A stretch of 64,000 bases of DNA from Legionella massiliensis (lineage in GTDB: Bacteria; Pseudomonadota; Gammaproteobacteria; Legionellales; Legionellaceae). The notes below the pieces were generated by a model. The model saw only the letters and a list, made by a program, of their open reading frames with translations, did no database searches and was not told the origin of the DNA. A program made the translations under genes and the position numbers. The number at the start of each line of letters is the position of its first letter. Position 1 is the first letter of the stretch. The DNA is taken from positions 1,106,001-1,170,000 of the forward strand of contig NZ_CCVW01000001.1 of assembly GCF_000756815.1 (NCBI RefSeq), written 5' to 3'. Below are positions 42,684 through 51,163 of the stretch, one piece after another.

Positions 42684-43580
42684 ATGAGAAAAGGATTAAT
42701 TTATTTCTTGACCGCTTTTGGTGCCTTCAGTCTCTTCTTTATTATCCTTTCAGCGAGCCTAAGTCGAACTGGTGCAACGATGTATGGTTCTATTGGTCCT
42801 GAAGGTGGGGCTATCCCAACCATTGCTACTCCTGGTAATACTACCCCGGTAGGTATGCAAACAGGAAATCAACCTTCTGATAGTGAGGTAAGAGGGATGA
42901 TTATCCATAATGCTGATATTTCCTTACAAGTCGAAAATATCGATAAAGCTATGGATCAAATTACCCAGTTAGCTGATCGTTCAGGTGGTTATATCGTTAA
43001 TTCCTCTATAAGCCAGTTAACTGCCGCAGCGGATAGTACTGCTCAAATTAGTATTAGAGTGCCATCACAGGGTTTAAATAATGCATTGACAGCTTTGAAA
43101 GCCTTAGCGACGCGCGTTATGCAAGAATCAATTACTGGCGAAGATATAACACAACGATATATTAGCCTTGAAAGTAGGCTTAAAAATCTTGAGACGGCAA
43201 AAGATCAGTTAGCAAAGATTATGGCTGGGGCAACAAAAACAGCCGACGTTCTTAGTGTTTATCAAGAATTAAGTGATACTCAGGAACAAATTGAGATCAT
43301 TGAAGGGCAAATAAAATATTACAAACAATCAGTTGCTTATTCATTGATTAACATCAGTTTGAGCCTTAATCCCGCGACGGCAAGCGCTGCTGAGAAGCAT
43401 TGGATGTTAGCTGATGTAGCCAGGGAGTCTTATCATGCACTTATTGACCAATTGCGCAGTATAACTTATGGTTTTATTGAGTTTATTATCTATTTTGTAC
43501 CTTTAATTTTGTTATGGGCTGTGGTTTGCTTGATTGTTTTTTGGATTGGAAGGAAGATCTATGTTTCATTCAAAAAATAG
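42684..43580 (+). CDS. DUF4349 domain protein, inner-membrane anchored
   Basis: Start is ATG 42684 (MRKGLIYFLTAFGAFS), preceded by AGGGA; the open frame reaches back into the terminator of mdh, so an earlier start is unlikely. The 298 residues have a membrane anchor at 5-28, a low-complexity Gly/Thr/Pro stretch (about 40-70) and the DUF4349 domain (IIHNADISLQVENIDKAMDQ ... GGYIVNSSI). A coiled coil follows (LESRLKNLETAKDQLAKIMA), then a C-terminal membrane helix (FIIYFVPLILLWAVVCLIVF). The function is not known. The domain likely lies in the periplasm. Confidence 0.82.
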   Translation: MRKGLIYFLTAFGAFSLFFIILSASLSRTGATMYGSIGPEGGAIPTIATPGNTTPVGMQTGNQPSDSEVRGMIIHNADISLQVENIDKAMDQITQLADRSGGYIVNSSISQLTAAADSTAQISIRVPSQGLNNALTALKALATRVMQESITGEDITQRYISLESRLKNLETAKDQLAKIMAGATKTADVLSVYQELSDTQEQIEIIEGQIKYYKQSVAYSLINISLSLNPATASAAEKHWMLADVARESYHALIDQLRSITYGFIEFIIYFVPLILLWAVVCLIVFWIGRKIYVSFKK

Positions 43581-43608
43581 CAGGCGGTTATCCGTTCCCA
43601 AAGGCGTA

Positions 43609-43690
43609 CGTCATGTCGAACGTAGAGAGACATCTCCTGAGTGTAGCACTGTGCTAATTCCGGAGATCCCTCACTATGTTCGGGATGACG
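43609..43690. repeat. Palindromic intergenic repeat, copy 1
   Basis: This 82-bp imperfect palindrome begins CGTCATGTCGAACGTAGAG and ends with TCACTATGTTCGGGATGACG. Its arms of about 29 bp are CGTCAT..CATCTCC and GGAGATCCC..GATGACG, around a centre with TAGCACTGTGCTA. Similar elements occur at 47021-47090 and 52140-52222. Any open frame through it is spurious. Confidence 0.75.
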
Positions 43691-43817
43691 GGGTAAAGAG
43701 GCTGGGGCGCTCTGTAAGACGGCCCCTTGGCACTATATCCTGTTATTGTGTTCGCAATGATGTGACCTATTGCCTAGGGGAGAACAACTATCTTTGATTC
43801 CGAACAAGGGCGTTTCT

Positions 43818-45707
43818 GTGGCATTTCTTTCCAATCCAAGTCATAAAATATCCAATAAGAGTTATTTCTGGAGTCTTGGAATACTCTGTTTGGCCTATCT
43901 AATTTTTGAGGGTTTTTTTGTATTTTACGCCGCCCTTTCGATGGATGATTTTTGGCTTAGCTATCACAACTATCAATATAAATCAGCGCTTCCCTATCGT
44001 GATTTCCCACCCTATAAGACTGTGCTTGGTTACTATCTATTTCTTATTCCTTTAAGTCTTTTTCATGGTGTACTAAAGCCCTTAATTTATACCAAACTCT
44101 GGGTGGCAATCCTTAATGCTCTGTGCATGGGAGGGCTCGGAATTTGGCTAAGAAAATTTTTCGATTCCCTGGCAATTCTCTATGCTTTGCTGCTTGTTGC
44201 AGTATTGGAGCTTTTTCTTTTTTACTCAGTCGATATTCGCGTTGATATTATTACTTATTGGACTTGTCTAATCGCTGTACTATTTGTTTTTGAAGAAAAA
44301 TATGCTTTTGCAGGTCTGACAATTGGGCTTAGTTTCTTGGTTTGCCAAAAAGCTGTCTGGTATATTATTGCGATAAATTGTGGGCTAGTCTGCCATTGGA
44401 TGGTTGATGCACGGCATTGGAAGATGGTGAAAGATATCTTTATTTTCAATCTGTCTGCTTTGATTATCCTTTGCAGCTATATTCTTTTTTGGACTTATTT
44501 TTCAAGCTTTCAAACTGTATTAAATAGTATTTTTTATGAGGCTTATATTGTCTCTTCAGACAACTGGTTTGTTGACCATAAATATTATAATTATTGGCGC
44601 TTTAGTTTTATTGTGAATAATAATCCTGGTTTTCTTCTATGGCCAATTGCTTATTTAGGCCTATTTGTTTTTCCCATAAAGAAACGCGCGTTTATTACTA
44701 GTTATGCTACAGTTATTGCAATTTTTATTCTTCTCTGCAAACAACCCTTTTCTTATTATTTACTTGCAGGGCTCCCTATGTATTTGATTGTTTACTCTGC
44801 CTTTTTTTCTGCAGTTCTTAAAGGTGATAGGCTGAGTAAGAACAATAAAAAATTAATCGTTATTTTTTCCGTTTTATATATTTTATTCTTGCTGTTTTTG
44901 TTTTTTAAATTATCTATGCAAAGTAGTTATTTAATAGCGGTATTTATTCCCATTTCCTTAATAGTTTTATGTTCAGTTGATGTGGTTGAAAATTGGCAGG
45001 CTATTTTCAATAATTTAATTTTTAGTTCATTTTTGATGATAGGGATAATTTTTCCACTATTTATCGTTGCTACCCTCCTACCCTCAATGGATGGACGTTA
45101 CCAGAGGTCGATGGTTTATCTGGTGCAGGATTTATTAGCAACTGGTGGCACTTACATTGCAGGTGTTCCCTTGCTCCATGATATCAAGCAGCCAGTACCG
45201 GGCCTCGAGCATATAGTCGGTTCTTCAGCTAGTTATTTAGAACATCCAACCAAGGAGCTTGCAACCTTGATGCAGCTCAAGTCACTTTATTTTAGCCCTG
45301 ATACTATGCCTGAAATCATCGAGTCAATTAAAAAGGCACCTATTAAGCTCTATGTGGATAATAATCGCTTTCATTTGCTTCCCCAGCAAATCCATGACTA
45401 TTTAGCGACTCAATACCAGCACTTCTGGGGATCTATTTTTCTTTACGCGCCTTTAGTGAAAGCGGGGGAGCAAAGCTTGGACCTAAAATTTGCTGGTGAC
45501 TATCAGGTAGAGGCTGAAAAGGGTGCGGAAATTGATATTGATCATCAAAGGGTTACAGCAGGCTCTATTATTTCGCTTAAGCAGCAGAGCCATGTTAGCA
45601 AAGCAAATAGTGATTTTCGTTTAAGGCTGATTCCGCCATCCCTTAAACAGCCGCTTGAGCCGCAATTTAAGGATAATGCCTGGCAGAAGGTTTTGAGTTG
45701 GAATTAG
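43818..45707 (+). CDS. Multi-pass membrane protein, GT-C glycosyltransferase-like
   Basis: Start is taken as GTG 43818 (VAFLSNPSHK), with AAGGG seven bases upstream; a TTG at 43770 gives a longer frame with no better site. The 629-residue protein has a dozen or so hydrophobic segments up to residue about 430. The first extracytoplasmic loop carries LSMDDFWLSYHNYQYKSALP with an acidic DD pair, then a soluble C-terminal domain. That layout suits a GT-C (mannosyltransferase-like) enzyme using lipid-linked sugar, as in PMT-related proteins. The substrate is unknown. It follows the DUF4349 gene with a repeat between them. Confidence 0.6.
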   Translation: MAFLSNPSHKISNKSYFWSLGILCLAYLIFEGFFVFYAALSMDDFWLSYHNYQYKSALPYRDFPPYKTVLGYYLFLIPLSLFHGVLKPLIYTKLWVAILNALCMGGLGIWLRKFFDSLAILYALLLVAVLELFLFYSVDIRVDIITYWTCLIAVLFVFEEKYAFAGLTIGLSFLVCQKAVWYIIAINCGLVCHWMVDARHWKMVKDIFIFNLSALIILCSYILFWTYFSSFQTVLNSIFYEAYIVSSDNWFVDHKYYNYWRFSFIVNNNPGFLLWPIAYLGLFVFPIKKRAFITSYATVIAIFILLCKQPFSYYLLAGLPMYLIVYSAFFSAVLKGDRLSKNNKKLIVIFSVLYILFLLFLFFKLSMQSSYLIAVFIPISLIVLCSVDVVENWQAIFNNLIFSSFLMIGIIFPLFIVATLLPSMDGRYQRSMVYLVQDLLATGGTYIAGVPLLHDIKQPVPGLEHIVGSSASYLEHPTKELATLMQLKSLYFSPDTMPEIIESIKKAPIKLYVDNNRFHLLPQQIHDYLATQYQHFWGSIFLYAPLVKAGEQSLDLKFAGDYQVEAEKGAEIDIDHQRVTAGSIISLKQQSHVSKANSDFRLRLIPPSLKQPLEPQFKDNAWQKVLSWN

Positions 45708-45794
45708 GTTAAGCCTGTCAGCCTAAGGAATTTCACCATCCAAAGCACAGCGAGGACATATCACCTTCGATTGGCGCCATTACAGGTATTTTAC

Positions 45795-46751
45795 CTAGGC
45801 TGAAGGTAGTGCTGGTACAATCGGAGTATTATCGCTTTCCTCTCCCTGTGATTGATTCAAAAACCCTAACTTCCCTAAAAGAAAACCGACTAAAGGTTCA
45901 TTGCCATTTAAAGCATTTAGCTCGCGGTTTAGTGATGGGCTATATTTGCTTGTATCTCCAAGATGGAGGGTCTTGATGTTCGACGCTTGCAGAGCAGGGA
46001 GCATTGCCCTTATCTGATCCTCAGAGAAATCATTATCAGATAAATCAAGCTCGTCTAACGTTTCAGGCAAATGCCTTATTATATTTTCCAGTTCGTCTCC
46101 CGTTTTGAGGTTCAACATATTGCTACTCAAATTAAGACAAGTCAGCTTAGCAGGGAGAGCGTAAAGAGCTTTTGCCAATCCATTTCCATCTTTAGTGCCC
46201 AAATGATTGTAATATAACTCCAGCGAAGTCAGGCTAGTTGGCAACGCGGCAAAGATTTGCTCCAGCTCAGCTTCAGTTTTGGTGTCTAGTTCATTCCAAC
46301 CTAAATCAAGGAAAGTAAGTGGGGCGCGAATAGCGGCTAAAGCTGCGACCAATTCAGCTCCATTGCGAGTACCCAAATTATTTTGGCCCAAACCAAGCCA
46401 AGTCACGCTAGTGGAGATAGCAGCAAAGATTTGCTTCAGGTCAGCTCCCGTGTTAAGGCCCAGATCATTACGATATAATTCAAGTGAGGTCAATTCAGCA
46501 CGAATAACAGACAAACTTGCAGCTAGGTTAGATCCAAGTTTATCCAAATTATTAAAACTCAAGCCAAGCGAAGTTATGCAATCAGGGAGAGCAGCTAAAA
46601 GATCGACCCATTCTGTTCCAAATCTATAGTTTAATCTAATGTGTCTCATATCAAGTGAGGTCTCGTCTAAGGGAATGTTTTTGATTTCTTCAAGCAGTGT
46701 TGTAACAGGAATCAAACTTCGACCACTAACTCGCTGTAGTTTATATACCAT
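45795..46751 (-). CDS. Leucine-rich-repeat protein, candidate Dot/Icm effector
   Basis: The 318-residue protein has about eight LRRs of ~28 residues, of the ribonuclease-inhibitor kind: TSLGLSFNNL, TSLELYRNDL, TWLGLGQNNL, TFLDLGWNEL, TSLELYYNHL, TCLNLSSNML and DELDLSDNDF. It has no signal peptide. The C-terminal end (NQSQGEESDNTPIVPALPSA) is acidic with an EESD block and then small and hydrophobic residues, as in many Dot/Icm substrates. It is a single gene transcribed leftward with its own RBS (AAGGAA). Effector status is predicted from the tail and fold. Confidence 0.7.
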   Translation of the reverse strand: MVYKLQRVSGRSLIPVTTLLEEIKNIPLDETSLDMRHIRLNYRFGTEWVDLLAALPDCITSLGLSFNNLDKLGSNLAASLSVIRAELTSLELYRNDLGLNTGADLKQIFAAISTSVTWLGLGQNNLGTRNGAELVAALAAIRAPLTFLDLGWNELDTKTEAELEQIFAALPTSLTSLELYYNHLGTKDGNGLAKALYALPAKLTCLNLSSNMLNLKTGDELENIIRHLPETLDELDLSDNDFSEDQIRAMLPALQASNIKTLHLGDTSKYSPSLNRELNALNGNEPLVGFLLGKLGFLNQSQGEESDNTPIVPALPSA

Positions 46752-47099
46752 TGTAAATATTTCCTTAAAATTAAAGATTGGCGTTATATACGATTAATTC
46801 TACTGATTACTGTCCGACCAAGGTCATCACTCATTACAGTTATTACTCAACACTATCAGCAAAATGCATTTTAAGAGGATAAAATTACACCGATATTAAA
46901 TATTGATGTTATTTTTTAATCAGTTCTATTCGTTTTTTGATGTTCACTACGCCCTGGATGAAGGGTTGCTTAAAAAGATGCGGGCGTAGGGACAGGGAGG
47001 GGGATAATGCTTAAGTTGATATCCTTGCCTGAACGAGTACGGATCTCCGGGATTAGCACTGTGCCACATTCAGGAGATCCTTCGCTCTAAATGGCGTAT
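46752..47099. other. Intergenic region before the LRR gene
   Basis: The first ~270 bp are AT-rich and probably hold the LRR promoter, but I see no clear box. An 8-bp inverted repeat CTACGCCC (46947-46954) and GGGCGTAG (46982-46989) lies 27 bp apart. The end carries a degenerate copy of the palindromic repeat (47021-47090). No open frame of interest is present. Confidence 0.5.
47021..47090. repeat. Palindromic intergenic repeat, copy 2 (degenerate)
   Basis: GAACGAGTACGGATCTCCGG, then GATTAGCACTGTGCCACATT, then CAGGAGATCCTTCGCTC match the reverse complement of the copy at 43609. The outer arm ends (CGTCATCC type) are partly lost. It stops 10 bp short of the histidine-rich protein gene. Confidence 0.65.
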
Positions 47100-47957
47100 T
47101 TATGCTTCAGACTTATTAACAACAACCCCAAAAGGTACAAAGAGTTCTTTGCCTTTAATCTTTACCTGAGCAAAGAGCTTAATAAATCCTGTTTTTTGCG
47201 GCTCAATATGAAAATCAAGTTCAGGGCCGCCGCGGTCAGCCGATTTTTGTGGTTCTGTGCCCATTGGATGAATGTGGACAACGCTATTAAAGTCATCAGA
47301 AAAACCGACAATATGCGCATAAGCCCCCATTACTGGTTCCAAATAATGAACAGGCTTGCCTTGACTATCGCTAATATCAATTTTCCCCATGACCGCCTTG
47401 CCTTTTTGTAGCTGTGCTTGGTCAAAACTGAGTTTGAATTTATAACCATCAACAACGCTTTCCATCCTAATCTTAGGGACAATTTCTGTCAGGCTGGATT
47501 TAGCTCGGTGCAAATCGGTGATTACATATTCCTGCTGCTTAGTTTTCACAGGGACAAGATCAGCCCAAATACGATAGTTTGCATCTTTTTTGACCGGATG
47601 CCAGTTAAAGGAGTAGACGCCAGGTTCATGGGTTGGCATGGGATGCACATGGCTATAGTCGTTAAGGTTATCATCAATGACCAACATATGGATTTTCTGG
47701 GTATGAACCTCTGTGAGATCCGCTAAGCTAATTGGTTTATGGGTTTTAATATCGCTTAGTTTGATGAAAACAATTTTTTTATTGCCTTGATCCACAATCC
47801 TTTGCAAGGATAACTGGATTGTAGCTGGCGTTGCTTGCATTGAATGCGCTGGATGAGCATGGCCGCCATGAGCTAAAGCACAAGGCTGATAGGCCAAGCT
47901 CATAAATGGTAAGCTTAGAATCAGGAGCCGTTTGGTAAAGCGATTAACAGTTAACAC
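47100..47957 (-). CDS. Periplasmic histidine-rich protein of the metal efflux operon
   Basis: The 285-residue exported protein has a signal peptide (about 1-29, ending PCALA) and a His-rich mature N-terminus (HGGHAHPAHSMQA). Two similar His clusters follow (DYSHVHPMPTHEPG and SVVHIHPMGTEP), each ending a beta-rich domain. This looks like a metal-binding periplasmic protein with two similar lobes (IQLSLQRIV... and KLSFDQAQ...), suiting copper or silver. The gene is the last of the leftward copA-helC-helB-helA operon, 2 bp after helA. The family is not one I can name. Confidence 0.65.
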   Translation of the reverse strand: MLTVNRFTKRLLILSLPFMSLAYQPCALAHGGHAHPAHSMQATPATIQLSLQRIVDQGNKKIVFIKLSDIKTHKPISLADLTEVHTQKIHMLVIDDNLNDYSHVHPMPTHEPGVYSFNWHPVKKDANYRIWADLVPVKTKQQEYVITDLHRAKSSLTEIVPKIRMESVVDGYKFKLSFDQAQLQKGKAVMGKIDISDSQGKPVHYLEPVMGAYAHIVGFSDDFNSVVHIHPMGTEPQKSADRGGPELDFHIEPQKTGFIKLFAQVKIKGKELFVPFGVVVNKSEA

Positions 47958-47959
47958 GA

Positions 47960-50900
47960 TTAAGAACCTCCAGATTGATGAGCAGAGCGTTTTTGCTGAT
48001 TTTGTTTCATTCTATTATAGATAGTTGGCACGACGACCATATTCAATAGGGTCGAGGTGAAGAGTCCACCTAATAAAACCTGGGCCAAGGGCCGTTCCAA
48101 TTCTTTACCAACAGGTGAACCCCACAGTAAGGGAATCAGGCCTAGTGCTGCTGTCGCGGCGGTCATTAGCACCGGAACAAGGCGATCAATAGTTCCCTGG
48201 GTTACAACCTCATCTAAAGTTTTTCCTTCAGCCGCCAATTGATTATAACGGCTGACCAAAATAATACCATTGCGAGCTGCGATACCAAAGAGCGTAATAA
48301 AGCCGATCATTGCGGCCATGCTCATTTCTCTGCTTATCAGAAACAAGGATAAAATACCGCCAATTAAGGCTAAGGGTAGATTACAAAGGACTAACAAGGC
48401 TTCACTGTAGCTACCGAAGGCTTTAAAGAGAAGTAAAAACATCGCAATAACCGCTAAGCTACCTAAGAGAAGTATAGTGCGTTGGGCTTGCTGCTGGCTT
48501 TCAAATTGGCCGCCGTATTGCATAAAGTAACCTTCAGGGAGATGCAAATCGGTTTTAATTTTTTCTTGCACCTCTTGGATCACTGAACCCAAATCTCGCC
48601 CCTGCACATTGAAGCCTACTGTAATCATGCGTTGCACATTTTCTCGGCTAATGGAAAAAGGCTGTTGTTCTTCAGAGATTTGCGCAACAGCGCGAAGCGG
48701 TATTTTGTCACCATTTTCAATACCGTTGCCATGGGCATCAATAAGCATATCCTGTACGTCTCTTACCGAATTCCGTCCCGATTCAGCCATGCGCAGATAA
48801 AGGTCAAAAGAACGTTGACCTTCCAATACACTGGAAACACGAAAGCCATTTAGCAAGATTTGCACGTCCTCGGAAATCTGTCCTACTCGGATGCCATAGC
48901 GAGCTGCTTTTTCTCGATCAATTTTAATAATTAACTGCGGCACATCAATTTGTTGTTCTTTGTTAATATCAACTACGCCGTGCATTGTTTTTAGCAGCGA
49001 TTCAACGGATTCACTAAGTTGATTGAGCGTCGTTAGATTTTCACCAAAGATTTTAACTGCAACCTGCGAGCGGACTCCTGAGAGTACTTCATCCATACGG
49101 TGAGCGATAAATTGCCCAACATTGAAGGCTGCGCCAGGGATTTGTGTTAAATCCTGACGAATTCTCTTAAGCAAATCGATGGGGGCAACGCTTTTGTCCT
49201 TGTCAAAATCAAGATTGACATCAAATTCACTGACATTAGGGGGAAGGGCATCCTCATCGATAGCGCTCCGACCTGCGCGTTGGGCTATAGAAATCACCTG
49301 TGGGTACTTGAGCAGTTGCTTACGAACTTGCTGGCCAATACGCATGGATTCGTTAAGCGAGGTGCCAGGCAAAGTGGTCATCGCAATAATAAAATTACCT
49401 TCATGAAATTCAGGTAAGAAAACGGTGCCAAAAAAAGGAAGTAAGGACAGGGTTAGGGCAAACCCTAGGCCTGCCAGACTGACAACTGACCAAAAATGGT
49501 TTAACGACCACTGTAAAATTTGCTGATAATGCTTTTTTATCCAGAGAACTAATTTTGTCTCTTGTTCTTTATGATTCTCATCAAAGGTTTCTGGTTCTTG
49601 CTGCCGTTCTTCCTTAGTCATCGCTCGTAAGCGAAAATTTTGTTCATTTTGCTTTTCGCTGGGATAAACCAAAAGCAGATAACAGAGGGCGGGGATTAGG
49701 GTAATCGATACTATAAGAGAGCCAATGACTGAGGCGATATAAGCAATGGCGAGAGGACTGAAAATTCGCTCAGCAACGCCGGAGAGAAAGAAAATGGGTA
49801 AGAATACCAGGCTGATGATCAGCGTTGCATAAATGACTGAGCTTCTAATTTCCAAGACCGCATCAAAAACTATCCTTATAGCAGGCTGGGGTTTAGCTAA
49901 CTGACGATTAAGGCGTAAGCGCTTTAAGGCGTTTTCGACTGTGATGATACCGTCATCAACAACTTCACCAATTGCTATAGCAATACCGCCAAGGGTCATG
50001 GCGTTGATCCCAAAGCCGAATAAATATAAAACCAGAATGCCGCCCATAAAAGAAACAGGCATGGCTAGAAAAGTGATGAGTGAAGCGCGTAGATTCATCA
50101 AAAACACGGCTAGGACAATAATGACTATTAACGCTCCTTCCAGAAGTGCTTGTCTTAGGTTTTTAATAGCTGATTCGATGAAATTGGCTTGGCGAAAGAC
50201 CGTTGTTTGTAATTCTACGCCCGGAGGAAGAGCCGCTTTTATTTCATCCAAGGTCTTCTGGACTTTGTAGGTTGTGGCCAAGGTATCAGCACCATAGGTT
50301 TTTGAGATAGTGCCAATGACTGCTGCTTTAAGGTCATAAGCCCCATCGCCCCTTTTTATCTCGCCTCCATAGGCCACTGTTGCAACATTGGCGATGGTAA
50401 TTGGGATCCCTTCTCGCATGGTAATAATCGTATTTTTGATATCATCGAGGGTTTTTACCCGACCAATAGCGCCGATAGTTAGTTCAGCGCCTGATTTTTG
50501 CAGAAAAGCGCCGGGAACATTGCGGTTTGAGTTTTCCAAAGCCTGACTGACTTCTTCAACACTGATACGGTAGGCGAGCATGCGGGCTGGGTCCATTAAC
50601 ACCTGATATTGTTTAACTTCGCCACCCAGAGAAACGACAGAGGCAACACCACCAAGAGCCAGAATTCGCGGACGAATTACCCAATCTGAAATGGTACGTA
50701 AATCTTCAGGTGTTATGGTATTGCTAACAAGAGCATATTTAACTAGCCAACCAACCACGGAAATTACTGGCAGCATGACTGGGTTGGAGCCTTGGGGTAA
50801 TTGTCCCATGACTTGCTGGATACGCTCGTTAATTAACTGTCTGTCACGATAGATATCCGTTTTATCATCAAAGACAATAGTAATTGTTGAAAGGCCTACC

Positions 50901-51163
50901 GCAGTTTTTGAGCGTACATGGGTAACTCCTGGAGTACCGTTAATGGCGCTCTCCAGGGGGTAGGTGATCAAGGCTTCAACTTCTTGTGGTGCTAAACCTG
51001 GTGCTTGGGTTTGGACAACAACCTGAGGGGGAGCAAATTCTGGAAACACATCGACAGGCATACTTTGTAAGGCATAGCCGCCTAATATGCATAAGCCCGT
51101 GATTATGGAAAGGATAAGAAGCCGGTTTTTTAGAGACCAGGCAATAAGGTAGTTAAACATCAC
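47960..51163 (-). CDS. helA: Heavy-metal RND efflux pump, inner-membrane subunit (CusA/CzcA-like)
   Basis: The 1067-residue pump has the RND plan of 12 membrane segments and two large periplasmic loops. Characteristic segments are MPVDVFPEFAPPQVVVQTQA, PLESAINGTPGVTHVRSKTA, VLYLFGFGINAMTLGGIAIA and GEVVDDGIITVENALKRLRL (TM4). VFLPEFHEGNFIIAMTTLPG opens the second half. It exports Cu, Ag, Zn or similar across both membranes, with helB and helC. Legionella helCBA is a known metal efflux cluster. The start overlaps the helB stop by 4 bp (ATGA). Confidence 0.9.
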   Translation of the reverse strand: MMFNYLIAWSLKNRLLILSIITGLCILGGYALQSMPVDVFPEFAPPQVVVQTQAPGLAPQEVEALITYPLESAINGTPGVTHVRSKTAVGLSTITIVFDDKTDIYRDRQLINERIQQVMGQLPQGSNPVMLPVISVVGWLVKYALVSNTITPEDLRTISDWVIRPRILALGGVASVVSLGGEVKQYQVLMDPARMLAYRISVEEVSQALENSNRNVPGAFLQKSGAELTIGAIGRVKTLDDIKNTIITMREGIPITIANVATVAYGGEIKRGDGAYDLKAAVIGTISKTYGADTLATTYKVQKTLDEIKAALPPGVELQTTVFRQANFIESAIKNLRQALLEGALIVIIVLAVFLMNLRASLITFLAMPVSFMGGILVLYLFGFGINAMTLGGIAIAIGEVVDDGIITVENALKRLRLNRQLAKPQPAIRIVFDAVLEIRSSVIYATLIISLVFLPIFFLSGVAERIFSPLAIAYIASVIGSLIVSITLIPALCYLLLVYPSEKQNEQNFRLRAMTKEERQQEPETFDENHKEQETKLVLWIKKHYQQILQWSLNHFWSVVSLAGLGFALTLSLLPFFGTVFLPEFHEGNFIIAMTTLPGTSLNESMRIGQQVRKQLLKYPQVISIAQRAGRSAIDEDALPPNVSEFDVNLDFDKDKSVAPIDLLKRIRQDLTQIPGAAFNVGQFIAHRMDEVLSGVRSQVAVKIFGENLTTLNQLSESVESLLKTMHGVVDINKEQQIDVPQLIIKIDREKAARYGIRVGQISEDVQILLNGFRVSSVLEGQRSFDLYLRMAESGRNSVRDVQDMLIDAHGNGIENGDKIPLRAVAQISEEQQPFSISRENVQRMITVGFNVQGRDLGSVIQEVQEKIKTDLHLPEGYFMQYGGQFESQQQAQRTILLLGSLAVIAMFLLLFKAFGSYSEALLVLCNLPLALIGGILSLFLISREMSMAAMIGFITLFGIAARNGIILVSRYNQLAAEGKTLDEVVTQGTIDRLVPVLMTAATAALGLIPLLWGSPVGKELERPLAQVLLGGLFTSTLLNMVVVPTIYNRMKQNQQKRSAHQSGGS

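Noticed and set aside
43534-43797. Open frame on the plus strand between the DUF4349 and membrane protein genes
   Set aside because: It runs through the palindromic repeat and has no RBS; its residues are translated repeat.
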